From positions 24,242,001-24,306,000 of the forward strand of contig CM114273.1 of assembly GCA_050084515.1 (NCBI GenBank): DNA of 64,000 bases. Direction: 5' to 3'. Both the position numbers and the translations under genes were made by a program. Each line of letters starts with the position of its first letter. The stretch's first letter is position 1. This stretch comes from Blasia pusilla (Eukaryota > Marchantiophyta > Marchantiopsida > Blasiales). Under the pieces are notes generated by a model. That model was not told the DNA's origin. It did not search any database and worked only from the letters and a program-made list of their open reading frames with translations. Positions 11,439 through 21,782 of the stretch are shown one piece after another.

Positions 11439-12410
11439 TTGTTTGAGGCGATGAGGACCCCATTGATGGGACCTGATCAGAGTTCCTGGAGAGTTGATGA
11501 TGTTGTTGGTATGCAGGCACGGAGGGCGATGGGAGAATCGAGTGCAACGACTACTATCATTGATGCTCAAGAGGGGCATGTGTCGAGCACGTTGTTGGGG
11601 GCGGCCACCATTGTGTACAGCGCTCCTTTATTTTCTGCTTCCAATGTTATGACCTTGGGGGGTATGCCCGCCGAGGCTTTTCCGCTGGCCGCTTCACTAT
11701 GAGAGCGCAGGGTTGGAGTTCCTGCATCACATTCAGAGATGATTGCAGAGGAGGTGATGGACCTGCTCTTGGAGCGGATGCTTGGGCCCTCCACGTCAGA
11801 TTCATGGCAGGCTGCGGCTGCTAGGATGGCGGAGATGCCTGCTAGACCCGCGATAGAGCGTGCCATGGCTTCTCCTGGTGTTGTGTTGCTGGATAATCGG
11901 GGAGAGGTCTTCCAATTGATGAGTCCCCGAGGTAGAGCTTTTAGTCCGCATCGCCTCTTGTTGGATTGAGGAGCGCAACCCCTGATGTTGGAGAAAGCGT
12001 CATTCAGAGGATTGGGCTTGATGAGAGCCAATGTGGAGCGTTGTCCATTCCAGATACAGATATCCTTGGGTGGAGCGAGTACCACATAGTATATAACCCG
12101 ACAGGAGGTCGTGGTGAGGATTCGCCCCGGACATCCTACAGATGAGTCCGTGGTACGAGCCAAGGCGATAATGACTGATGTAGAGTCCTACGACGTCTTG
12201 GTTGGTGGAGCAGTGTTATACCCGATGGAGTTTTCCTTGGATTACTGGGAGGAGTCAGCGTCCTACAGACCAGGATGGCAATTAGGTGATGGGCGCCTTA
12301 GCTCATTACCCGTTCGATTCACATGTGCAGTGATCGAGCGAGGGCCAGGAGAGGTGGCGACCTTAGCAGCATTTAGCAATGCCATCACTTGGCCTAGTAA
12401 TTTGATTTAG
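11439..12410 (+). pseudogene. Copy B aspartic protease region pseudogene
   Basis: The retropepsin active-site area reads LLLD-stop-GAQPLM at about 11960-11985, where copy D has LLDSGAQPLM, so the DSG serine is replaced by a stop. A 99-codon open stretch at 12111-12410 carries a block conserved in C and D (VESYDVLVGGAVLYPM, LDYWEE..SYRPGWQ). It resembles the C-terminal half of a retropepsin fold (the G-x-x-x-LY segment) plus a linker of unknown role before the methyltransferase. Confidence 0.75.
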
Positions 12411-12629
12411 GGAGATGTCCATGCACAGGATACTCCTATTCCTGATATTTATATGGAGAGGAGTGTTATGGTAGCCGCATGATTTCGTGGAGGAGAGGTG
12501 CCGTTATGGGGCTCGACCGAGGAGCTTCGATGATTGGCAGATGAGCACGTGCAGACCGTGTGGAGCGAGGCGTTTGCACGGAGCGTGATGGGTCTGAGGA
12601 ACCCAAGGTAGTAGGGAGTGCAATGATGA

Positions 12630-13660
12630 CACCCTTGCATACCACACCCATTGTGTGGTGTATCTCGGAGGAGGATATTCGAGTGTTAGATCTCTTTGGA
12701 GGGATTAGCACCGGGTTAGCTGATGTTTTTCATGCAGGAGTGCGAGTGCAACAGTACATGTATGTGGAGAGTGATGATGTTACGAGGCGTGTCTCACTAC
12801 GACATGTGGCGTAGTTACACATACTTTTTCCCGACTCATTGTCTGCGTCCACGGTACGGGGGATATTTTGTTGCTGGGGGGCACATGACTTAGAGCGGGT
12901 AGGGACCATTGATTTGGTCATTGCCGGTTGACCATGTTAGGGCCAATCGAGTGCTGGACGAGGCAGCGTGTTGGTTGACACTCGGTCCAGATTTTTTAGG
13001 GAGATGTTGAGGGTCGTACGGCGGTTGCAGGAGCACTTGTCTCATTCTCCAGCCTACATTATGGAGAATGTGCCGATCTTAGGAGACTCCAAATCACGGG
13101 TGGTGACGAGTGCTCATTAGGTGTGTGCTTGGATTGGCCCAGACAATGTTCTTGGATGCGGCGAGTGTAGGTTCTAGAGCCCATCACCCACGTCTATGGT
13201 GGACCAACTTGGTGCCCCATGCGGTGTTACAAAGGGCGTATGCGAGAGTGGAGCGCCCCTCCCATTTGTTGGTGGATTCCATTTTGGATCCACGTCGTCG
13301 CTCACAGGCAGTGAGGCACGATGATCAACCACCATTGACTATGGTCAACAGGGTAGGAAAGCCGCGGACAGCCTTTCCCACGTTTATGAGTTTCCCCACT
13401 TCCTATGCATACAAGGAGGCCGGTCCTGGCTTGGGTTGGGTTGACCAGGTTGAGAGGTTGGTGGAGCCCAACGCCGACGAGATAGAGCGGGCGATGGGAT
13501 TTCCCACAGGAGTGACGACAGTTAGTATCAGAGGCATCACGACATCATGTCTTGGGTCAGGCGATGGACCTGAACTGCTTGACATGGATCTTCAGCTTGG
13601 GAGTGGCAGAGCAGCGTCGCATGAGATCACGACAGATCACAACAGTTTCTTTGGTGAGTC
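12630..13660 (+). pseudogene. Copy B C5 cytosine DNA methyltransferase pseudogene
   Basis: Motif I VLDLFGGISTGLA (12680-12720) binds S-adenosylmethionine in this family. Motif IV at 12926-12940 reads G-stop-P-C-stop, where TGA and TAG replace the expected Trp and Gln around the catalytic Cys codon 12935-12937. Motif VI is YIMENVP (about 13054-13075), and motif VIII is HPRLWWTNL-like at 13186-13215 in another frame. The GF motif ERAMGFPTGVT (13480-13515) is followed, one frame over, by motif X VLGQAMDLNCLTWI at about 13548-13590. Relative to copy A, 5 nt are missing between the last two motifs. It sits between protease and RT. Motif VIII resembles DNMT3/DRM enzymes more than DNMT1/CMT. Confidence 0.88.
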
Positions 13661-13789
13661 CCATGCCTAGTTCCGAGCACTGCATGTGGAGGAGATTAGA
13701 GTTTGCAGTTGGCTGCACGAGAGCGGTCAAGTGTTGTTGTTTGAGATGGGGTTGCACCATAGCAACCACCGATACTCGTGCCGAAGAGT

Positions 13790-15250
13790 CCTACCGTAGT
13801 CACGATGGAGACTTGGGAGCCAGATATGGACCCTAAGTTGACAGGAGGAGAGCGACGCCGAATACATCAGTTCCTCAGGAGTTATAGGAGCTGCTTTGCA
13901 TTTAGCATGTAGGATTTGGGTATGCTGAAGGGACCGGGGATCCGTATTGAGTTGTCGAGTGATACGTCGATCTTCCGACGACTCTACATGTACAGTGATA
14001 TGGAGAGGGCTCAGATTCAGAGTAGGAGCCAGAACTTGGTCGGAGCAGGACTAGTGGAGATGTCGCATGGGGAGTATGCATTTGTCACTATCATGCCCGC
14101 CAAGAATTTTGTGCATGGCAACTGGACGGATAGGCAAATGTGTGGGGATTATTGACTTATCAATCGGCAGACGAAGTCTGATAGGTATGCCATGCCCATC
14201 CCTGAGGAGATCTTTGATGCGATTGGTCACGCAAAGGTCTTCAATTCATTGGATTTGCGAGTCGGATACCATCAGGTGCTAATCAGATTGGAAGACAGGC
14301 AGAAGACGACATTTTGGGGCATCGAGCCTCACGGGAAGGATTGTTTGTACTAGTGGCGGTTCTTACCATTTGGGTTAAAGAACGCCCCAGTTGAGTTTCA
14401 GAGGGTCATGGATAGGATCTTGGTTGGTCTGGATTTTGCTAGGTGTTATATTGATGACATCATAGTCTTTAGCGCCACGGTTGAGGAGCATGAACGACAT
14501 TTAGAGGAGGTGTTTCGACGATTGCAATTACATGGGTTGAAGCTACATCCAGGCAAGTGCAAGTTCTTCTACGACCAGATTGAGTACTTGGGTCATATGA
14601 TATACCCAAGGGGCCTTGGTGTTCAGCAGACAAAGGTAGAGGCTATGTCACGCATTCCACGCCCTACAGATGTGAGCCGTGTTTGCGCACTCATGGGATT
14701 GGCGAACTTCTATCCACGGCACGTCAAGGGATTCAGTTTGATTGCGAAGCCGCTGACCTTGCTGACCAAGGTGGAGCATGAGTGGCACTAGGGGGATGAG
14801 CAGGAGGGAGCATTTCAGTTGCTCAAGGACAGGTTGACGTCCGCACACATCTTGAGGAGACCGATCAAGGGCGTCCTTTCCAGTTGCACACAGATTGGAG
14901 CATGTTGGGGCTTGGAGCGGTGCTCACGCAGTATGATGATGAGGGTAGGGAGTTCGTGGTGGCTTATGCTAGCCGCTCGAACAAGGCTATAGAGGCAAAG
15001 TACAGCTCGTATGAGGGTGAGTGCTTGGCTGCGGTGTGGGCTGTCGCGCATTTCAGGTGTTACTTATTCGGCAATCCCTTGACCATCATCACTGATCATC
15101 AACCACTGAAGTGGTTGATGGAGTCTGACAAGCTTACAAGGAAGCTTGCGAGATGGGCTCTCTTGTTGTAGGAGTATGATTTTCAGGTGGTACATAGACC
15201 TGGGACGCTCAACCAAGATGCAGATGGGTTGAGTCGTAACCCATGCCTGA
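13790..15250 (+). pseudogene. Copy B reverse transcriptase-RNase H pseudogene
   Basis: The RT palm is readable: VGYHQVLIR, FLPFGLKNAPVEFQR, CYIDDIIVFS (14447-14475, the catalytic YIDD), LHPGKCKFF and ALMGLANFYPRH. The open block 14408-14791 covers the RT C-half. RNase H follows at 14884-15250 with LHTDWS, YEGECLAAVWA, TDHQPLKWLM and DADGLSRNP, giving the D-E-D-D set. In-frame stops replace a Gln (14352, LYQW in the family), a Trp (14790) and a Gln (15168, LLQEYD). Confidence 0.9.
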
Positions 15251-15459
15251 GTCAACGAGATGCGACTGGAGCTCAATGGCATGGAGAGAGTGATGAGGAG
15301 TCAGTGCCAGGATGGCACGCGTCAGCCTATTTAGGCATGTTGGCTATGGAGAGCCAGAGTGTGGAGACTTTGATTGCAAGGTCTAGTGGAGAGTCCTTGG
15401 ATCCCGAGGCAAGTGAGGAGATGACAAGTGGCCGAGATATTCATGATGATGGAGTAGTC

Positions 15460-16860
15460 TTGGAGTATCTTTGTACTGGCAGCGTTGCAAGCACTGTGGG
15501 TGCTAGAGAGCGGGATCGGATCCTACAGCGGGCCAGACGGTTCCGTTGGGAGGGGACACATGTTTTGAGGGTTTGGGAGGATGGAAGAGTACGCGTAGTG
15601 CCGCATCCTTTGTAGAGAGCATGACTAGTGCAGCATGCCCACGAGGATTTGGGTCACTTTGGGTTGAAGCAGACGTACAGCTTGCTCCAGATTCAGTATT
15701 GGTGGTGAGGCATGTAGACTGACGTTGAGCTGTTTGTTGCCAAGTGCATGGTATGTGATTGGGTCCAAGCATCGTTCAATGCTCCGACTCCACAGTTGCA
15801 TCCATTACCAATCATGGGCTTAGGGTATAGATGGAGTTTGGATTTTGCAAGACCTTTGCCTTTGACGGAGCGTTAGATTCGTTATGTGTCGGTGATTGTC
15901 GAGCACTTCTCGAAGTGGATCGAGTTGGTTTGCATTTCCTGACAAAGCGAGTGAGGGAGTAGCTTATGCCTTCCTTGACATAATGCTGAGTCATTATGGC
16001 GCACCGACTGAGGTGTTGACAGATCATGGTACCGAGTTTCGCGGTGAGTTCCAGGCCTTGTATAATCATGCGTTGATCGACCACCGCACGACTTCGCGAG
16101 ATCATCCCGAGGCGGATGGATTAGCGGAGAGAGTTGTGATGACGGTGAAGAGGAGTTTACACAAGTATGGCTTGCAGAGAGGTCACCTAGGAGATTGGGA
16201 CCTCCAGTTGCCCTGGTTGGCGATGGGATACACATTCAGCAGACATGCATCCTCTGTGTCTTTTTCACCGTACTTGCTACTTTATGGCCGAGAGCCATAT
16301 TGGCCTGCGGCTATTTGTCGAAATGCTGGTGAGGTGGTCGACCTTGATGACCCAGATGTATGGATGCAAGCATGTTCTCAGAGGGCAGAGTTTTTTCGGA
16401 GAGTGATGCCCATGACGTTCAAGAACTTGGCGATTGCGCAGATCGGGATACGTTGAGGTATGCGACTATTCGGGTTGGTGGTTATCGACCAACTATCCGG
16501 AGGTTTCATCGAGGATATTATGTCTATTTGCAGCAGACTGCACCGATGATGTTGGATGTGACTCTAGGGTGCACTATCCTGAGAGTGCGTGACGTTTTGC
16601 CATCTGGTGTTCTCTTGCTATGGTATGGTATGGAAGGACCATGTGCGTAATTGTGCGCCATGTCACCTTCCTAACATTTATGGTAGAGTAGATCCGAGCT
16701 TAGCTGTAGTTCTTGCAGGCTTGCATTGTATGTTGTGTGATTCTGCCCATTGTGCGGCCACGATGCTAGTTTGTGATGGATGTTCGAAAGGTTGGCATAT
16801 GGCATGTCTGACGCCACCTCTCACTAGGGTTCCTCGAGGATGATGATGTGTCCCAGATGT
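15460..16860 (+). pseudogene. Copy B DDE integrase with C-terminal PHD finger, pseudogene
   Basis: The N-terminal zinc region has HAHEDLGHFG and CMVCD (HHCC). The catalytic core has WSLDFA (first Asp), LTDHGTEFRGEF (second Asp) and PEADGLAERVV (Glu), in the open block 15896-16456 after an upstream frameshift. A further C-terminal domain leads into a PHD finger at 16720-16860: CMLC, CDGCSKGWHMAC and, after a 1-nt deletion near 16845, CPRC. Stops at 15615 and 15878 and the shifts kill the gene. Chromoviruses carry a chromodomain at this position; here it is a PHD finger. Confidence 0.87.
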
Positions 16861-17043
16861 ACATAGAAAAGATACTAGGTAGGTTTCGATTCTGACTTTT
16901 TATGTGATATGGATGACAGGAAGGCGACTAACCATGGGGCCACATGAGCACCCGATCTTTATGCTCTCAACGTCCTAGAGATGTATGTCGTGGTGGGTAG
17001 GGATAGAGGGCTATCTGGAGTTAGAGGGATATAACCACAAGCT

Positions 17044-17806
17044 AGGGGGGCGATTGGAGATATTTTTGTACTTCTTGTCTCGTTTTTTGGATGCCATAAG
17101 TAAGCATGGGATCGTGCGTGTTTGTGTGTGTGTTCGGTGATAGCGATGTGTATGTGCACAACAACTGTCACGTTTTTTATGATAGATCGGTGAGATCTAG
17201 TAGAGCGCATTTGTGAGTAGTGGAGGACAAGCTCGGTAGGTTGAGGATGACCCGTTGAGGCCCCAGGAAACCTGAGAGAGCAGGTTTCTCCTTCTTTTCG
17301 GCTCATTTGGAGCCATATTGAGGAACTTACTATTTTAGGTAAGTACCATTTTGAGTATATGATCGACTTTCTATTTTTGTTAAGTGCCCCTTGACCTCCT
17401 ACATCAGGTCAAGAGCCAAGGAGGTGACTTGGGATAATAGGTTACCATGGAGAGAGCTTGGGAGAGGGAAGGGGTATACCTCAAGGAGAGAGAGCTTGAG
17501 AGCTCATTCTCTTTTTGTTGAACCTCTTGGCATGAGGGGGCGGAGCTATGGTCCCTTGCCTTGGGAGTTTAACCCAAGCCTCTCATTCGGAGAGTGGGCT
17601 TGGTTTGACATGAGAGATAGTGCACACCTTTGAGAGCTATGGTGTGAGATGGTGTAGAGAGAGATTGGATCTTACTTTATTGGAGATATTTTGGTACTTC
17701 TTGTCTCGTTGTTTGGATGCCATGAGTTAGCATGGGATTGTGCGTATTTGTGTGTGTGTTCGGTGACAACGATGTATGTTGTAAAGCGATGTGTGTGCGC
17801 ACGACA
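17044..17806 (+). repeat. Copy B 3' end: polypurine tract then B1-A2-B2
   Basis: The polypurine tract TAGGGGGGCGA is followed at once by B1 (17053-17163, ending ACA), a 2-nt spacer 'ac', A2 (17166-17679, starting TGTC) and B2 (17680-17806, ending GACA). B1 and B2 share ATTGGAGATATTTT...GCGTG(T/TA)TTGTGTGTGTG. A2 matches A1 at 8117-8618. An ordinary LTR element would have one terminal unit here. Confidence 0.88.
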
Positions 17807-19120
17807 AAGGGGACACATGTGCTACAAGTGTGGGAGGACGGTAGAGTGGATGTAGTGCCTCATCCTTCACAGAGAGCACGTTTGGTGCATCATGTCCACG
17901 AGGAGTTGGGTCATTTTGGAGTGAAACGGACATGCAACTTGCTCTAGATTGAGTATTGATGGAGAGGCATGTAGAGTGACCTTCAACAATTTCTTGCCAG
18001 ATGCATGGTGTGTGATCGAGTCCAAGCATCGTTCGATGCTCCAACTCCACAGTTGCATCCACTTCCGATCATGGGTTTAGATTATAGATGGAGTTTGGAT
18101 TTTGCAAGACCTTTGCCTTTCACGAAGTACCATAGTTCTTATGTGTTGGTGATGGTCGAGCACTTCTCGAAGTGGATAGAGTTGGTTGCATTCCCTGACA
18201 AAGCGAGTGACGGAGTAGCGTATGTCTTCCTAGATCGAGTATTGAGTCATCACGCTGCACCAACTGAGGTGTTGACAGACCAGGGTACAGAGTTTTGCGG
18301 GGAGTTTGATCCACCACCGTACCACTTCCCGATATCATCCTAACGCGGATGGACTAGCAGAGAGGGTTGTGCACACGGTGAAGAGAGGATTACGCAAGTA
18401 TGGCTTGCAGAGAGGTCACCTAGGAGATTGGGACCTTCAGTTGTCGTGGTTGGTGATGGGATACAAATTCAGCGAGCAGACATCCTTAGCGTCTTTCTCA
18501 CTGTACTTGCTCCTTTATGGTCGTGAGCTTAATTTACCTACTGCCATTCGTCCAGATGTTGGTGAGATGTTAAACCTTGATGACCCTGATGTATGGATAA
18601 AAGCATGTTCATAGAGGGCTGAGTTGTTACGCAGAGTGATGCCCATGGCGTTTGAGAACTTAGCGATTGCGCACCATCGGGATAAATTGAGTTATGCGAC
18701 TATTCGGGGGTTGATTATCGATCTACTATTCAGAGGTTTCATCAGGGAGACTATATCTACTTGCAACAAACGACACCCACGACATTGGATGTGACTGCAG
18801 GGCGCACCATCTTGAGAGTGCGTGAGGTTTTTCCATCATGGGTTCTCTTATTGGAGGGACGCGATGGTATGGTATGGAAGGACCATGTGCGTAAGTGTGC
18901 GCCGTGTCACCTTCCAAATATTGACGATACAGTTGATCCAAGTTTAGGAGTAGTTCCTGCAAGCTTGCTGTGTATGTTGTGTGGTTCTGCCCGTGGTGCA
19001 GCCACTATGCTAGTCAGTGATGGATGTTCGAGAGGATGGCATATGACATGCTTGACGTCACCTCTCACTAGGGTTCCTCAGAGACGCTGGATGTGTCCCA
19101 GATGTACACAAAGTAGGTAG
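17807..19120 (+). pseudogene. Copy E integrase-PHD pseudogene
   Basis: Blocks include HVHEELGHFGVKRT, CMVCD, WSLDFARPLPF, SKWIELVAFPDKAS and LTDQGTEFCGEF (18005-18343). A 20-to-30-nt loss precedes IHHRTTSRYHPNADGLAERVV (18306-18614). The last open block (18761-19120, 119 aa) ends with the PHD finger: CMLCGSARG, VSDGCSRGWHMTC, WMCPRCT. One zinc ligand is changed (Cys to Ser in VSDGC). Confidence 0.85.
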
Positions 19121-19280
19121 TTCTACATTCCGACTTGTGTCTATGACATGGATGACAAGAAGGCGACTAACGATGGGGCCACATGAGCACCCGACCTTCT
19201 TGCTCTTAGCGCCCGAGATATGTATGTCATGGTAGGTAGGGATAGATGGCTATTTGGAATTAGAGGGACCTAACCACCAA

Positions 19281-20047
19281 CTAGGGGGGCGATTGGAGAT
19301 ATTTTGGTACTTCTTTTCTCGTTGTTTGGATGCCATGAGAAAGCATGGGATCGTGCGTGTTTGTGTGTGTGTTCGGTGACAACGATGTATGTTGTGTAGC
19401 GATATATATGCGCACGACAGATGTCATATCTTTGATGATAGATTGGTGAGATCTAGTAGAGTGCCTTCGTGAGTAGTATAGGACATGCTCAGGAGATCGA
19501 GGATGACCTGTTGAGGCCCCGGGAAACCTGAGAGAGCAGGTTTTCCCTTCGATTCGGCTCATTTGGAGCCATATTGAGGAACTTACTATTGTAGGTAAGT
19601 ACTTTTTTGAGTATATGGTCAAATTTATATTTTTGGTAAGTGTCCCTTGACCTCCTTCATCTGGTCAAGAGTCAAGGAGGTGACTTGGGAGCATAGGGTA
19701 CCATGGAGAGAGCTTGGGAGAGGGGAGGGGTATACCTCAAGGAGAGAGAACTTGAGAGCTCATTCTCTCTTTGTTGAACCTCTTGGCATGAGGAGGCGGA
19801 GCTATGGTCTTGCTTGCCTTGTGTTTGTAACTCAAGCCTCTCATTAGGAGAGTGGGTTTGGTTTGACATTGAGAGCGACATGTGAGAGTGCACACATTTG
19901 AGAGCTATGGTGTTGAGAGAGATTGAATCTTGATTTATTGGAGATATTTTGGTACTTCTTGTCTTGTCGTTTGGATGCCATGAGTTAGCATGGGATCATG
20001 CGTGTTTGTGTGTGTGTGTTTGGTGAGAGCGATGTGTATGCGCACGA
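19281..20047 (+). repeat. Copy E 3' end: PPT then B1-A2-B2
   Basis: The tract ctaggggggcga leads into B1 (19292-19419, ends GACA), spacer 'ga', A2 (19422-19936, starts TGTCATATC) and B2 (19937-20047, ends CGCACGA before an A-run). Same geometry as copy B. Confidence 0.87.
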
Positions 20048-21782
20048 AAAAATGCGTTTTAATATTTTTCCTTTTTATTCAAATTTTATTTACCTCTTCA
20101 AATTTATATTTCAAATGAAAAATTATTGGAGAGCTTTATGAATTTTTCAGAAAGAAATAATCAAATTAGATATCACTAATAATTTCTTTATAAACCCGTT
20201 TCAATAAAATTTTGTAGAAATGATTCGATGGGCATAAGCACTCTCACTTTCATGTGCTTAAGTAAGATTCAAAGGTTTCAATATGTTAAATCTAACAAAT
20301 TTATATCTACTTAATTAAGATTTTCTTTTGTGCAAAACCCAAAGAAACAATTTTGGTGGTAGAGATACCAAAGAAGTGTCAATACTAAAGTCACAATTGG
20401 GTTATTGAATGTAAACTCCAATTCTTCTTGATGATAAATTTCTTCTAGAATAGGATACTTTTGCTTACTTCAATTGAGAGGGAGAAATACCTTTCATTTG
20501 AATGTGCCTAGAATATAATTTTGAACGAATAATTTGGAAAAGTAAAACCCTTCATTAAAAAAAAATCTTATCAATGTTTATGGAAGATTGAGTTTAAGTC
20601 AAACTCATCAGACACATGAATTGTTATGGAAAGTCAAGACTAAAGTTAGCCTAAGGATTATAATTAGATTTTCTTGTACTTTCCTTATAAATTTGAGAAA
20701 GGGACCACACCCCACTTATTCTATTGTTGAAATTTTTATTCTCCATGGTGGTATGTTTATGTGAGAGGTACATTCCATCAACTATGCTTTTTCTACATAA
20801 TATTGGAGCAAAAGCTAAACATATTTTTGAATCCTTAATGTAGGAGGAAGGAAGAGAGAAGGAGTGGTAGGGGAGAGGAAGAGAGGAGAGAGGAGAGAGG
20901 AGAGAAAAAGAGAGAAGAGAGAGATGAGATGAGACTATTTTTTAGCATTCGAGACCTTTTTTCTAAGAGAGTTTCATGTGGATTGAAGAGAGGGACGAAA
21001 ATTTTGGTTTGTTAGCTGCTAAATATTCCATTTTTTAGGTACTTCCTCCCCTTGATATTCTTCTTCCCCACTATGGCAAGTCATCAAAATTCCATAGATT
21101 GGGTCATACATGAAATAATATCATATACAATCAACACTCAATATTTAATTCCATAATTGGAAAAATTCATTGGAAAAACAAATATGGTTCCAAGCTGATG
21201 CGATTCACTTTGCCATATCCACCAATAGCCTACACATTCTGTTTCTCTTGACTCTATTTCTAGATTCAAATACAAATAATGGATTGAGATCATCCACCTT
21301 TTCAGGATACAAGTTGACATCAATCATAGGTTCGATCCAAAATTAGAATGACTCTATAGTACAAATATGTTCTAAACTTTCCCCTTCTACCAATCTTAAC
21401 TTTGCACTTGTAAGGGTATCGACTTCATTATGCGTACAAAGTACCCTAAATTGCTTTGTGGGGCTTAGTGGTACAATATCTTTGTGGGGCTTTGTGGGGT
21501 ATGAGCCAAATTTGAGATAATTTTAGTGAGTTGATCCTTTTCTTAAGAGGTTAGAGGAGTGGAAAAAAAATGAAAAGAAAGTGAATTTTGAATAATTGAT
21601 CCATCTATACCTATGTGTGAGATGACTTAATTACCATTGATTGTCACCAACCATCTATGATTGAATCACCATCATCTATTTGAAAACCTTCAACTATCGT
21701 TGCTTCTAGGTTTTCATTGACGATTGCTACCGCTATTGATTGACGAGCACTTTGATTTTTCTTCAACGCTAGTTTTTGACCT
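20048..21782. other. AT-rich intergenic DNA
   Basis: No gene seen. A purine-rich GAGA tract lies at about 20840-20930. Nothing else is recognisable. Confidence 0.6.

Larger units (their letters stand above)
8117..17806 (+). mobile_element. Copy B: near full-length Ty3-like retrotransposon with methyltransferase and PHD finger
   Basis: Boundaries are TGTCACGTC at 8117 and GCACGACA ending at 17806. Order: module A1, leader, gag with zinc knuckles, protease, cytosine methyltransferase, RT (YIDD), RNase H, DDE integrase, PHD finger, polypurine tract, then B1-A2-B2. Clade placement within Ty3-like elements needs a tree. All domains are present in order, but each is interrupted by stops or indels, so the copy is dead. 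The 5' flank (gattgtagtt) is copy A RT and the 3' flank (aaggggacac) is integrase sequence of copy E. No target duplication is visible. Confidence 0.92.
17807..20047 (+). mobile_element. Copy E: 5'-truncated integrase/PHD remnant with complete 3' end
   Basis: It starts abruptly in the integrase zinc region (GTHVLQVWEDGRV) right after copy B and runs to its own B1-A2-B2 terminus. It may be the 3' half of copy A separated by copy B (see copy A). Beyond 20047 the sequence becomes unrelated AT-rich DNA. Confidence 0.85.

Noticed and set aside
17166-17806. Treating A2-B2 as an ordinary LTR with a matching 5' LTR
   Set aside because: No B module follows A1 at 8618, 36463 or 37999, and every 3' end has an additional B1 between the polypurine tract and A2. 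Kept as the main alternative to be tested genome-wide.
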